A stretch of DNA of 64,000 bases from Mesorhizobium loti. Lineage in GTDB: Bacteria; Pseudomonadota; Alphaproteobacteria; Rhizobiales; Rhizobiaceae. Made by a program: the position numbers and the translations under genes. The notes under the pieces are model-generated. The model worked only from the letters and a program-made list of their open reading frames with translations. It was not told the origin of the DNA and made no database searches. Positions 16,333 to 25,201 of this stretch are shown here, piece after piece (the stretch's first letter is position 1; each line of letters opens with the position of its first letter). The stretch lies in contig NZ_LPWA01000131.1 of NCBI RefSeq assembly GCF_001510895.1, positions 161,228 through 225,227 of the forward strand, in the 5' to 3' direction.

Positions 16333-17648
16333 GCGAGCCCTTCCTCGCGAACCGGGGTGCATCTGCCCAGATGTCCTTGGCGTTTCCGTTCGCGAAGTTC
16401 GACCTCGAAGCACGTGCCGCCGCCGGGCCTGGAAACGCAGCAGGCATCGCCGTTGTGGCGCTTCGCAATCTGCCTGACAAGAGCCAGGCCAAGGCCAACG
16501 CCGCCTTCCCGTTCGCGTGTCCATGCCGGGCGATAAAATGGCTCGAAAATCCGCTCGCGCTCCTCGGCGGCGACGCCCGAACCCCGGTCGCACACCGATA
16601 GCTTGACGGCATCGCTTGGGTCACGCGCCAACCGTACCTCGATCGTGGTCCCCCCACCATAGCGATGGGCGTTGTCGAGAAGATTGCGCACAAGGCGGCG
16701 GAGAAGCCGCGGCTCACCGAGGAGTGTGACTGGTTCCCCTTCGAGGGAGGCATCGGCCGCCGCGCACTCTTCGGCAGTGATCGCTAGCAGATCAACCGGG
16801 TGCAGTTCAGTTTCCATTTCGAGCGTTTCGAGACGGCTGGCCAGCAGGATTTCGCCGACAAGACTATCCAGTTCCGCAATGTTGCGTTCGAATTCCTGCC
16901 GCTGCTTTTTGTCTGCATGTGGTTGCAGCATTTCGACAGCCATTCGCAAGCGCGCAAGTGGGGAGCGCAATTCATGGGAAGCGTTCGCGAGGAGCGTTTT
17001 GTGCGCGGAAAGCAACTCCGCGATTCGCTCTGCCATCTGGTTAAAACTGACGGCGAGCGCCGCGACCTCGTCCTTGCCGGAGGCCTCCACGCGCCGCGAC
17101 AGGTCTCCCGCACCGAAGCCATCGACCGCCTTCTTCAATCCTTCCAACCGACGTGTCAGGCGGCGAGCGACGGGATAAGCACCTATGGCAACGGCGACGA
17201 GTGTGGCTCCGAGCAGCAGGAAAACTCTCGGGATCGGCTCATCGTAATCGATAGGGCGTCGGAGCACGAGCACACGTCCGTCCGAGAGTGCAAGTGTCCA
17301 AACCCATCCGTCGAGTGTAGGCCGTTCCTCCGTATAGCCCTCATCCATTGGGGCGTCCGGCGGCGGAAGTGATCCGCCGACCGAAGCGACGGAGACTCCA
17401 TCCGGCGTAAAGACAGCGATATCGCCCCCTCCAAGCCGCTGCTGGAGTTGAAGTAGCATGGCGGAGAGATCCGAGGGCGTGGCAGCGGTGGCGGATATGG
17501 CGACTTCAGCCAATGCGGTCTTGATCCCAACCCGATTGCCTGGCTCAATGTCGCCCAGCACGTAGCGCCACATCACTCCCGCGATGACGGCGAACACCAA
17601 CAAGCTCAGCAGAAAAGCGGCATAGATGTGCTGATAAAGTCGCCTCAT
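16329..17648 (-). CDS. CpxA-like envelope sensor histidine kinase
   Basis: A 439-residue kinase: helix 1 (about 9-31), a periplasmic sensor of about 110 residues, helix 2 (about 143-160, VFLLLGATLVAVAIGAYPVA), a HAMP linker (RRLTRRLEGLKKAVDGFGAG), a HisKA domain with NASHELRSPLARLRMAVE, and HATPase_c with N box NLLDNAHRYGGG, G1 CDRGSGV, F box EPFYRP and G2 GGVGLGLALV. The layout and motifs are those of CpxA. It overlaps the upstream regulator gene by 4 bases, so the two form one operon. It probably reads cell-envelope stress; the genes just upstream on the same strand are envelope-lipid and glycosyl-transfer genes. Confidence 0.88.
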   Translation of the reverse strand: MRRLYQHIYAAFLLSLLVFAVIAGVMWRYVLGDIEPGNRVGIKTALAEVAISATAATPSDLSAMLLQLQQRLGGGDIAVFTPDGVSVASVGGSLPPPDAPMDEGYTEERPTLDGWVWTLALSDGRVLVLRRPIDYDEPIPRVFLLLGATLVAVAIGAYPVARRLTRRLEGLKKAVDGFGAGDLSRRVEASGKDEVAALAVSFNQMAERIAELLSAHKTLLANASHELRSPLARLRMAVEMLQPHADKKQRQEFERNIAELDSLVGEILLASRLETLEMETELHPVDLLAITAEECAAADASLEGEPVTLLGEPRLLRRLVRNLLDNAHRYGGGTTIEVRLARDPSDAVKLSVCDRGSGVAAEERERIFEPFYRPAWTREREGGVGLGLALVRQIAKRHNGDACCVSRPGGGTCFEVELRERKRQGHLGRCTPVREEGLA

Positions 17649-18352
17649 TCGATCTTCTCCGGCCAGTCGTGATGACGGGCGAAGAGATATCCCACCCCGC
17701 GAATGGTGAGGATCTGCTTTGGTCGCCGTGGGTCTTTCTCGATCGCCGCACGAATTCGGGAGATGTGGACATCGATACTCCGGTCGAATGCCTCAAGAGG
17801 TTCGCCCTTGACTAGGTCCATGATTTGATCACGGGACAGGACACGCCCAGCGTGTCGGGCGAGAACGACGAGCAAATCGAATTGATAACTGGTCAGGCTT
17901 TGCTCAACGCCGTACACGCGCAGTCGCCGCGCCTCTGGGTCGATTTCAAGCGGGCCAAAGCACAAGAGTTCCTGTTGCCGCGGCCCCGCGTTCCTCCGCC
18001 GGAGAATTGCCCGCAAGCGGGCTACGAGTTCACGAGGACTGAAGGGCTTCGGGAGATAGTCATCCGCTCCGAGTTCCAGACCCACAACGCGATCCGTCTC
18101 GTCCCCCCTCGCGGTGAGCATCAGTATGGCAGAATCCGAGGTCACCCGGGCCCGCCTGCAGACTTCCAAACCGTCGATGCCCGGAAGCATCAGATCGAGA
18201 ACGATCGCCGACACACCACCTCGCGCGAGGCGAACGAGACCTTCCTCTCCCGTCAGCGTGTGCTCAACTACAAAACCAGTCTGTTTCAGAAAATCTGAGA
18301 CCATTCCGGCAAGCCTGCGGTCATCTTCGATCAGCAGGATGAGATCAGACAT
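17645..18352 (-). CDS. OmpR/CpxR-family response regulator
   Basis: A 235-residue regulator from the ATG at 18352 (MSDLILLIEDDRRLAGM); the longer open frame to 18400 lacks homology. The receiver domain has the acidic pair EDD near residue 10, the phospho-acceptor Asp in IVLDLMLPGIDG (about 53) and Lys in GADDYLPKPFSPRELVAR. The C-terminal winged helix (about 135-230) ends ILTIRGVGYLFA. It pairs with the CpxA-like kinase that follows by a 4-base overlap. Targets are unknown but may include the neighbouring envelope genes. Confidence 0.9.
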   Translation of the reverse strand: MSDLILLIEDDRRLAGMVSDFLKQTGFVVEHTLTGEEGLVRLARGGVSAIVLDLMLPGIDGLEVCRRARVTSDSAILMLTARGDETDRVVGLELGADDYLPKPFSPRELVARLRAILRRRNAGPRQQELLCFGPLEIDPEARRLRVYGVEQSLTSYQFDLLVVLARHAGRVLSRDQIMDLVKGEPLEAFDRSIDVHISRIRAAIEKDPRRPKQILTIRGVGYLFARHHDWPEKIE

Positions 18353-18450
18353 TGCCGCGAGCTCCAAATGCGTCCTGAGCCACCGTATGAACCGTCCCAT
18401 CGGCGTGGGTTAGGCTGGCCTCAGGATCGCTCCTCGGGTGGCGTGGTCGC

Positions 18451-19194
18451 TTATTCTACACCCGGCTCCGAAATTGAGCGCGGTCGCCGCACCAATCCTA
18501 GCCTAGATAGCTGCCAGCGTTCGTTCGCGCCACAGGCGCCGTCGAAGAGTTCCCAGTCGCGCCGGAATAGAAACCTGGCGAGGTCGTGGATTCCATAGCT
18601 GATGAAGAACGCTGCAAAGACGTCAATTGAGTAGTGGAGATGGCCGAGAAGCACTGCCGCACCGAAGAGTGCCGTTGCCCCCAGGAAGGCCAACCGTAGC
18701 TTAGGATCCTTCCAGAACATCAAGGCGAGCAGGAACGGTGAACCCGTATGGCCGGAAAAAAAGAAGTCGCCGCGAAATGTGAAAAATCGCATCGGCTCGC
18801 CCACATCGAACTTGCTCCCCGTCGGAAACGGGCCCAGGTGAGTCAGAATGATAAATCCAGATCTGACGAGGATGAACAGAGCCAGACCTTTGAACACGAA
18901 AGGAATACGCCCGGGACGTAGGACGAGAAGGACGCCAACAAGCATCCACAAGAAAAGTGGACCCTCGACAAAGGCGAAATCCACGTTAATGACCGGGACA
19001 TTGTCCAGAATGATGTCCGTCACCGGATTGCTGACGTTTTCTGTAGCAAACATTCCAGCGTAGAAGTTCGAAACCAAACTCAGCGCCAGCAAGACCACGC
19101 TGATACCGATCTCGAGCAGAAGGTGCCTGTCTAGAGCGAGGACAGGCGGGTTGGACGACTGAGTGTTTGGGTAAGCGGGCTGAAAGTTCACCAT
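18451..19194 (-). CDS. PAP2-superfamily membrane phosphatase
   Basis: A 247-residue integral membrane protein with about six helices. The catalytic histidines of the PAP2_C (sphingomyelin-synthase-like) group are visible as FFFSGHTGSPFLLALMFW (about 150) and LLGHLHYSIDVFAAFF (about 196). It probably removes a phosphate from a lipid phosphate or transfers a head group on the periplasmic side. Its N-terminus overlaps the stop of the upstream glycosyltransferase by a few bases, so they are co-transcribed. Codon use and base composition are visibly less GC-rich than in the housekeeping genes around the island. Confidence 0.82.
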   Translation of the reverse strand: MVNFQPAYPNTQSSNPPVLALDRHLLLEIGISVVLLALSLVSNFYAGMFATENVSNPVTDIILDNVPVINVDFAFVEGPLFLWMLVGVLLVLRPGRIPFVFKGLALFILVRSGFIILTHLGPFPTGSKFDVGEPMRFFTFRGDFFFSGHTGSPFLLALMFWKDPKLRLAFLGATALFGAAVLLGHLHYSIDVFAAFFISYGIHDLARFLFRRDWELFDGACGANERWQLSRLGLVRRPRSISEPGVE

Positions 19195-19961
19195 GTCGCG
19201 GGCTTCTGTGGCTGATCTCGGAAGTCGAGCCAGGTTTCGGTGAACGGCTTTTTCAGGAACGTCGCCCAGAAAAAGTTCATCGCGTAACGCAGCCCAATGC
19301 GCGCAACGCCTTCGCCAAGCAGGCGCCGGCCGGAAGACAGCGCTGGAAGTGAAAATGTGAAGTCGACGCCTCCGACCTTGGAGAGGCGGCGCGCCAGTTC
19401 GGTGTCTTCGCCGTAAAATTCAAAGTCCGGATTGAACCCGCCGATTCTTGCCAATGCGTCGCGCCTGACGACGAAGTTACCTCCTTGCATCATTGATCCA
19501 ACACGCAGGACGTAGCGGTTAAGAAGATAGCAAACGTAACCGCCGCAATAGAATGCGCGTACGAGCGCACGGGTATGCTTTGGCAGATCATAATAGATGA
19601 GAGGTCCGCTCATCGCGACGAGCTCCGGACTGGCCACAAATGCTCGCTGGACCGTGTCTATCCATCCCTCGGTAATAATTGTGTCGGCGTCGATGTTGGC
19701 GACCAGATCGCCTGTTGCGGCATGATAGCCGGCGGATCTCGCGCGAACGAGACCCTTGACGGCCTCATCGATAACGACGATGCCGGGGTAAGCCTCCGCC
19801 GTAAGACGCGTTTTGTCCGTGCTCGCGTTGTTCACGACAATGATTTCGGCGGCGCACTGCGATCGCTTGACCTCAGCGATGATGGCTTCCAGTGTTCGTG
19901 GCAGACATACTTCTTCGTTATACGCCGGTACGACAAAGCTGATCTTGATAGCTTCTTTCAT
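19188..19961 (-). CDS. Family 2 glycosyltransferase
   Basis: A GT-A fold transferase of 257 residues from MKEAIKISFVVPAYNEE (ATG at 19961; an alternative ATG lies at 19979). The nucleotide-binding start ISFVVPAYNEE, the DXD motif NIDADT (about 88) and the acceptor region GGNFVVRRDALARIGGF ... YGEDTELARRL are all present. A hydrophobic segment near the C-terminus (IGLRYAMNFFWATF) may associate it with the membrane. It probably adds a sugar to a lipid or polyprenyl carrier. It is sandwiched between the GT4 gene, which it overlaps, and the PAP2 gene. Confidence 0.85.
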   Translation of the reverse strand: MKEAIKISFVVPAYNEEVCLPRTLEAIIAEVKRSQCAAEIIVVNNASTDKTRLTAEAYPGIVVIDEAVKGLVRARSAGYHAATGDLVANIDADTIITEGWIDTVQRAFVASPELVAMSGPLIYYDLPKHTRALVRAFYCGGYVCYLLNRYVLRVGSMMQGGNFVVRRDALARIGGFNPDFEFYGEDTELARRLSKVGGVDFTFSLPALSSGRRLLGEGVARIGLRYAMNFFWATFLKKPFTETWLDFRDQPQKPATW

Positions 19962-21140
19962 CGCTTGCTTTCCGTTCAATCAAGATTTGATAATGATGCT
20001 CCCATTGGTCTGCGATCCGTTCAGTGGCGAATTGTTTCACGAAGGCTGTGCCACCACGCCCTAGTTGCGACGCCAGTTCCGGGTGGCTGAGCAAATCAGC
20101 AAGACGGGCTGACAGCGATGCGGCATCGGACGCTTCCACCAAGGAGCCGCGGTCATTTCCGATGTATTCCGGGAGGGCTCTCGCATTCGCGCCGATCACA
20201 GGAATGCCACACGCCATTGCCTGAAGCAGGGCCATCCCTTGGGTCTCGGACGTACTCATGGTCACGAAGACGTCCGCCGCCTGGAACAGCGTTGCGAGGC
20301 TTGATTTCGAAAGCGTCCCGACGAATCGCACGCTTGGTTCGAGGCCAAGCCTTTGTACGAGGACGCGAAGGTGGCGCTCCTGGCTGCCGTGGCCGGCAAT
20401 AACGAGTATCGCAGATGGTATGCGCTCCTTCAGCAAGGCGAGTGCCTGGAGGATGGGCTCAATATTTTTTCCACACCGAGCCTGCCTGCATAAACGATTG
20501 TGGGGCCAGGGAGGCGAAGCTCAGCCCGGAGCTTGCGCTTCATCGTTGCGGAGACCGGACGGAAAACCTCCGTTGCGATAGGGTTGGAAACGACTTCAAG
20601 CGGGCGGTGGAGTCTGCCTCGACCAAGCTCGTTGAAAACCGATCGCGAAGGCGCGGTGACAAAATCGCAGCGGTTGTAGTACCAGAGAACGTAGGCAGCC
20701 GCAGCATCCATCCCGAACGGCAGATACGAACCGAATGCCTTTATGGCCGTATGATTTGTTCCGGCCACAGGAATCCCCAGTCTCCGTCCCACCAGAAGCG
20801 CGTTCAATCCGACACCAAAGAAGCTCTGGGTGTGAATGACGTCGGGTCGTGTTGCCGTCGGTAGATGGCACCACGCTGCCGGCGTTGGAAAAACTGCTCG
20901 TGATTGCTTTGTCGAGGATGGAAACGGCAGCGAGTGCAATCGATGAATGTTGATGTTGGGGCCCAAATTCAACTCAACAGGAGCTGCGTTGATACGTTCG
21001 AATTCACGATGGCCGTAGCGCGGCACGTAGAAGTCGACAACATGACCCCGCTGTCCAAGCTCTTTCGCCAACGCTTCAATCGAGTCCTGTATCCCGCCGA
21101 TCTCGGGATAGAAGTTGTCGGAAAAGATGGCGACGCGCAT
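19918..21140 (-). CDS. Family 4 glycosyltransferase (frameshifted)
   Basis: A GT-B transferase of about 407 residues after correction. The N-terminal domain starts MRVAIFSDNFYPEIGGIQDS at 21140 and contains DVIHTQSFFGVGLNALLVGR. The C-terminal donor domain begins VYAGRLGVEKNIEPILQALA and includes FVTMSTSETQGMALLQAMACG with the conserved catalytic Glu region. The frames switch at a run of six T at 20465-20470; one more base gives EKNIEPI. The protein end overlaps the next glycosyltransferase by 44 bases. Its closest logic is PimA/diglucosyl-diacylglycerol synthase-like enzymes that glycosylate membrane lipids, but the acceptor is unknown. Confidence 0.82.
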
Positions 21141-21159
21141 GGTGTCTTCTTGCCGCCGG

Positions 21160-21714
21160 TTATCTGGACATGAGAAAATAGAGCGCAATCGCGCCAACAC
21201 TCAGTAAAATAATGTATAAATAATCTATGTGCTGCTCAATATCAGCATACCAAGAGTGGAAGACGAGTCCTATACAAAGCAGCACGAGTGACTTCGGCAG
21301 AGTGGCCAAGAAATTGACCGCTAAGAACCGCCCGAATGTCATCCGGACGATGCCCGCAGCTATCAAGACGGGCGCGCCAATTGCATGCGTCAGCTTGCCA
21401 GTTACGAGAACTCGGTCGGCCTTGCGGAGAACCAGGTCCTGAAGGGCGGCCGCTTGCGTGATCGCGCTTTGTCTCGCCCACCTCTTGATCATTGGAGTTC
21501 CACCCCATCGCCCGAGTGCGTAGAGGGCCGAATCTCCCGCCAAATCCCCTGCCACGACGGTCGCAAATACCGACCAGAACTTGAGTTGACCGGTGGCTAC
21601 CAAGACCCCTCCGGCAATGGTCACCAGCGGTCCTTCCGCGATCGCCAGCGGCAGAAGAGCCGCATATGGGTGGGCTGACAGGAGGTCGAGAATGTAGCTG
21701 GAATGTAAGGACAT
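21160..21714 (-). CDS. DedA/VTT family membrane protein
   Basis: A 184-residue protein of the DedA family from the ATG at 21714 (MSLHSSYILDLL). Conserved features include the reentrant-loop regions LAIAEGPLVTIAGGVLVATG and GDLAGDSALYALGRWGG, then GKLTHAIGAPVLIAAGIVRM. DedA proteins flip phospholipids or undecaprenyl phosphate and support envelope integrity. It is the first gene of the minus-strand lipid/glycosyl operon and diverges from uppP, so the region 21715-21932 should hold both promoters. Confidence 0.85.
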   Translation of the reverse strand: MSLHSSYILDLLSAHPYAALLPLAIAEGPLVTIAGGVLVATGQLKFWSVFATVVAGDLAGDSALYALGRWGGTPMIKRWARQSAITQAAALQDLVLRKADRVLVTGKLTHAIGAPVLIAAGIVRMTFGRFLAVNFLATLPKSLVLLCIGLVFHSWYADIEQHIDYLYIILLSVGAIALYFLMSR

Positions 21715-21932
21715 CCGAGAATGCCACCTGCCGTTGGGCGAACCCCTGCAGGCGTCTAGGAACATCGCCTCCGCCGTTCGCGCCTCTAACATTACGCAGC
21801 GGCTGTTTCCGGCTTTCTGTATTTAGGTAAAGTTTTGTAAAGTCCGAGCTAGGGCAGCTCTTCTGCCTATCAAAAACCGAAGCGGTCGGTCATAAACTTC
21901 TCCCTCGATGTCGACCCGCACCGGAGGCCGCT

Positions 21933-22727
21933 TTGGATTACATCAACGCAATGGTCCTTGGGGTTATCGAGGGGATTACCGAGTTTCTACCCATCTCCAG
22001 CACCGGTCATCTTCTTATCGCCGAGCACTGGGCCGGAGAGCGTTCGGATACCTTCAATATTGTCATCCAGGCAGGCGCGATTTTGGCCGTCACGATCATC
22101 TACTGGCGGCGACTCGCGTCGCTGGTGGTCGGCTGGCGACAGCCAGAAAACCGAGCATATGCCGGCAAACTTATTGTCGCTTTCCTGATTACCGCCATTC
22201 TCGGGCTCATTGCCAAGAAACTCGGCTTTGCGTTGTCGGAGAATGTGACGCCGATTGCCTGGGCGTTGATCATCGGTGGTTTCTGGATAATCGCTGCGGA
22301 GTGGATTGCGGCGAAGCAGCGCGACCGGGTCAAGATAAGCTGGACCGTCGCCATTGTGGTCGGACTGGCTCAGATCGTTGCCGGCATCTTCCCCGGCACC
22401 TCACGTTCGGCCGCGACCATCTTTGCCGCGATGCTGGCTGGCACCAGCAACCGCGCCGCCGCAACAGAATTTGCCTTTCTTGTTGGCATTCCGACCATGT
22501 TTGCAGCGAGCGCCTACCAACTCTACGGCGAGATCAAGCAGGGAGGCGGGCATGAAGATTGGACCGCTCTTGGCATCGCCTTTGTCGTCTCCACCTTCAC
22601 AGCTTTCATCGCTGTCAAATGGCTCCTGGGCTATATCCAATCGCACCGGTTCACGGTGTTCGCGATTTACCGGATCATATTCGGCGCGGCATTGTTGGGA
22701 ATGGCCGCGCTTGGCTGGGTCTCCTGA
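21933..22727 (+). CDS. uppP: Undecaprenyl-diphosphate phosphatase
   Basis: A 264-residue BacA/UppP enzyme that dephosphorylates undecaprenyl diphosphate to recycle the lipid carrier. The family motifs are GVIEGITEFLPISSTGHLLI near the N-terminus and IFPGTSRSAATIFAAML near residue 155. About eight membrane segments are predicted. The start is TTG at 21933; a GGAGG 5 bases before it supports this choice. It is divergent from DedA, another carrier-recycling type protein, suggesting a functional pair. A second uppP copy may exist elsewhere in the genome. Confidence 0.93.
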   Translation: MDYINAMVLGVIEGITEFLPISSTGHLLIAEHWAGERSDTFNIVIQAGAILAVTIIYWRRLASLVVGWRQPENRAYAGKLIVAFLITAILGLIAKKLGFALSENVTPIAWALIIGGFWIIAAEWIAAKQRDRVKISWTVAIVVGLAQIVAGIFPGTSRSAATIFAAMLAGTSNRAAATEFAFLVGIPTMFAASAYQLYGEIKQGGGHEDWTALGIAFVVSTFTAFIAVKWLLGYIQSHRFTVFAIYRIIFGAALLGMAALGWVS

Positions 22728-23075
22728 TCAGTGCACGGCTATTTGTCCAACCAGAAAGCTGGCCTGGATACTGTTCATATCGCGTGCGGGCATCAATTAG
22801 ACCGAAAGCGACGTCGCGATGCTTAGGGGCGCAAGGGCCGGCGGTGCCAGGTTCCTGCGCGTCCTTATCTTAGGGCAACGAAGCGATAACCGCTGGAGGT
22901 CGGGGGGACCCTCCAAAGATCGGTTCGGCCCGAAGGCTCGTCGGTGCTAGGCATATAGCGAGTTGAGTTCGATTCGATCACGGCGCCCGAAACACCGGCT
23001 AACCGAGTAGGCGCGCAACATATCCCGCCGCGCCTCACCGGCGCAGCGCCTTTGATCACTGAACTTTGGTTCTGC
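22728..23075. other. Gene-free stretch between uppP and the DUF982 gene
   Basis: About 350 bases between two convergent genes. I see no open frame with family resemblance, no tRNA that folds and no strong terminator. The part around 22895-22915 has a G-run in a partial palindrome. It appears to be degenerate sequence. Confidence 0.5.
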
Positions 23076-23378
23076 CTACCGCCTCAGGGCGTACACATTG
23101 TCCATGGATGGGCCACCCAAAGGCAGCGCCATGTCGTCGTCGAGCAGCCGCGTGATGCGGGCAAAGCCGACAAAGGCCTTTCTCGCTTCCTCGGCCGACA
23201 TTTTGCCCGACATCGCCGCCGAACAGCAATTCACGGCGCACTGATAAACGGGGCCGCGTCTACCCGTTGGCCACTTCCGCAGGAACACCATCGCTTCGGA
23301 GACGCTATCGACTTCCTCCAAGGGGTATCCCTGCCCACGCGCAATCCGCACTGGGGTAAAGAAATGCAAGCGATCCAT
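23076..23378 (-). CDS. DUF982 domain-containing protein
   Basis: A 100-residue protein of the rhizobia-specific DUF982 family. I start at the ATG at 23378 because GGAGGATACT lies right before it; the longer frame to 23537 is not supported. The family core is visible: SVSEAMVFLRKWPTGRRGPVY (about 27-47) and AEEARKAFVGFARITRLL (about 67-84). A CC pair occurs near residue 55. These proteins are abundant in Mesorhizobium and Rhizobium, often in accessory regions; the function is unknown. Confidence 0.85.
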   Translation of the reverse strand: MDRLHFFTPVRIARGQGYPLEEVDSVSEAMVFLRKWPTGRRGPVYQCAVNCCSAAMSGKMSAEEARKAFVGFARITRLLDDDMALPLGGPSMDNVYALRR

Positions 23379-23683
23379 AGTATCCTCCCGGTCGGCCGCA
23401 GGGCGGCCGAACTGCAATAAACGCACGTCCGGCGAGTTAGTTCCAAACAAATTTGATTGCCGCTCGAAAAAGTTTGGAACCGGCCGGTCGGCGCCTAAGC
23501 TGCAGTGAAGCCTCGCGCCGAGTCGGCCGCGATGCAAGCCCGAAGTTGGCGATAACGGCGATTCTCATTGAATGTCTTTAAGGCGAAAGCCGGCAAATTG
23601 GTTGCTTGCCGGTTCCCCTGCGGCAGGCTTAACCTCGACGGTTAACGCGTGAGGGCGCGTTTTGCAAAAGGGGAACACTTGCA
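23379..23683. promoter_or_regulatory. Intergenic region with an operator-like dyad upstream of the permease
   Basis: About 305 bases between divergent genes. It contains an inverted repeat CCGGCAA (23590-23596) / TTGCCGG (23606-23612), about 70 bases before the permease ATG, that could bind a regulator. An AGGGGAA sequence serves as ribosome-binding site for the gene at 23684. Nothing else is recognisable. Confidence 0.4.
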
Positions 23684-25130
23684 ATGACCATACAAGGTGC
23701 ATCGCCCGACCTCTACAATGAGGATCTGGCCCCGGCAACGGTCAGGAACTGGGGACCGTTTTCGATCTTCAACGTCTGGACCACAGCCTCTGGGGCTACT
23801 ATCTCGCCGCAAGTCTGTTCCTGTTTTGCGGCGGCTTCGTCAACTTCGTCATCGCCATCGGCATCGGCTCGCTGATCATCTATTTCCTGATGAACCTGGT
23901 CGGCTATGCCGGCGTGAAGACCGGCGTGCCCTACCCCGTGCTCGCCCGCGCCTCCTTCGGCATCTGGGGCGCCAACATCCCGGCGCTGGTGCGCGCCGTC
24001 GTCGCCTGCTTCTGGTATGGCGCGCAGACGGCGGCGGCGTCGGGCGCGATCGTCGCGTTGCTGACCCGCTTGCCGTGGTTCGACGAGTTCAACAAGAGCT
24101 CGCATCTCCTCGGCCATTCCACTCTGGAAGTGATCTGTTTCGTCATCATCTGGGCGCTGCAGCTGCTGATCATCCAGAAGGGTATGGAACCGTGCGCCGC
24201 TTCCAGGATTGGGCCGGTCCCGCCGTGTGGGTGATGATGCTGATCCTGGCGATCTATCTGTGCGTGAAGTCGGGCACCTTCGCCTTCACCAGCGACATCC
24301 CGATGAACGTGCTGCTCGACAAGACCAAGGACGCCGGGGTGCCCAGCGAGCCGGGCTCGTGGACCGCACTGTTCGCGGTGGCGGCGATCTGGGTGACCTA
24401 TTTCTCCGCGCTCTATCTCAACTTCTGCGACTTTGCCCGCTACGCGCCTGACAAGGCATCGCTGCGCAAGGGCAATATCTGGGGTCTGCCGGTCAACCTC
24501 ATCCTGTTCTCGCTGGTCGCCGGCGTCACCACGATCGCCGCCTACGACGTCTACCACGAGGTGCTGCTTCATCCCGACCAGATCTCGGCCAAGTTCGACA
24601 GCTGGTTCCTGGCGGCTCTCGCGGCGCTGACCTTCGCGGTAGCGACGCTCGGCATCAACGTCGTGGCGAACTTCGTCTCGCCGGCCTTCGACTTCTCCAA
24701 CGTCTTCCCGCGCCAGATCGACTTCAAGAAGGGCGGCTATATCGCAGCGTTGATTGCGCTCGTACTCTATCCGTTCGCGCCGTGGGAAGGTAGCGCCGCT
24801 TCCTTCGTCAACATCATCGGCGCGACGATGGGGCCGATCTTCGGCGTGATGATGGTCGACTACTATCTGATCCGCAAGGCCGAGGTCGACGTCAACGCGC
24901 TCTACCGGGAGGACGGCGAGTTCCGCTTCCAGGGCGGCTGGCATGTCAATGCCTTCATCGCCGCCGGCATCGGCGCGATCTTCTCCTCGATCCTGCCGAA
25001 CTTCACCAACTGGCTGCCCTCCTGGTGGGGCGTCTATGGCTGGTTCTTCGGCGTGGCGATCGCGGGCGCCGTCTACTACGTGCTGCGCACCATGGCGCTG
25101 GGCGCAGGGGCGAAGATGGCGAAGGCTTGA
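23684..25130 (+). pseudogene. NCS1-family nucleobase/allantoin permease (two frame breaks)
   Basis: A transporter of the NCS1 (cytosine/purine/thiamine/allantoin) family, about 485 residues with some 12 helices if repaired. The N-terminal part MTIQGASPDLYNEDLAPATV ... SIFNVWTT is in the first frame; HSLWGYYLAASLFLFCGGFV to LLIIQKGME in the second; and TVRRFQDWAGPAVWV to the end in the third. At about 23788 the expected VWTxDVHSLWGY is short by roughly 7 or 10 bases, so the conserved Asp-Val-His is incomplete. At about 24186 one A is missing. The first lesion is larger than the other breaks in the window, so real inactivation is possible. The substrate is unknown. Confidence 0.75.
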
Positions 25131-25135
25131 AGAGA

Positions 25136-25201
25136 AGGCAGTAGGCGTTAGGCAATAGGGAATAGAGCGCGCATCCCCTACCGCCTACTGCCTACTGCCT
25201 A
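25136..25201. repeat. Palindromic GTAGGC-type repeat at convergent gene ends
   Basis: AGGCAGTAGGC (25136-25146) pairs perfectly with GCCTACTGCCT (25190-25200), and the inside repeats the same short words (GGCAATAGGG; CCCTACCGCCTACTG). It begins 5 bases after the permease stop, and the stop codon of the DUF1697 gene lies inside it. It could act as a bidirectional terminator. A similar element occurs at 42277-42398. Confidence 0.7.

Noticed and set aside
22950..23000. tRNA-like sequence with a GTTCGATTC word
   Set aside because: No matching acceptor, D or anticodon stems could be drawn around it.
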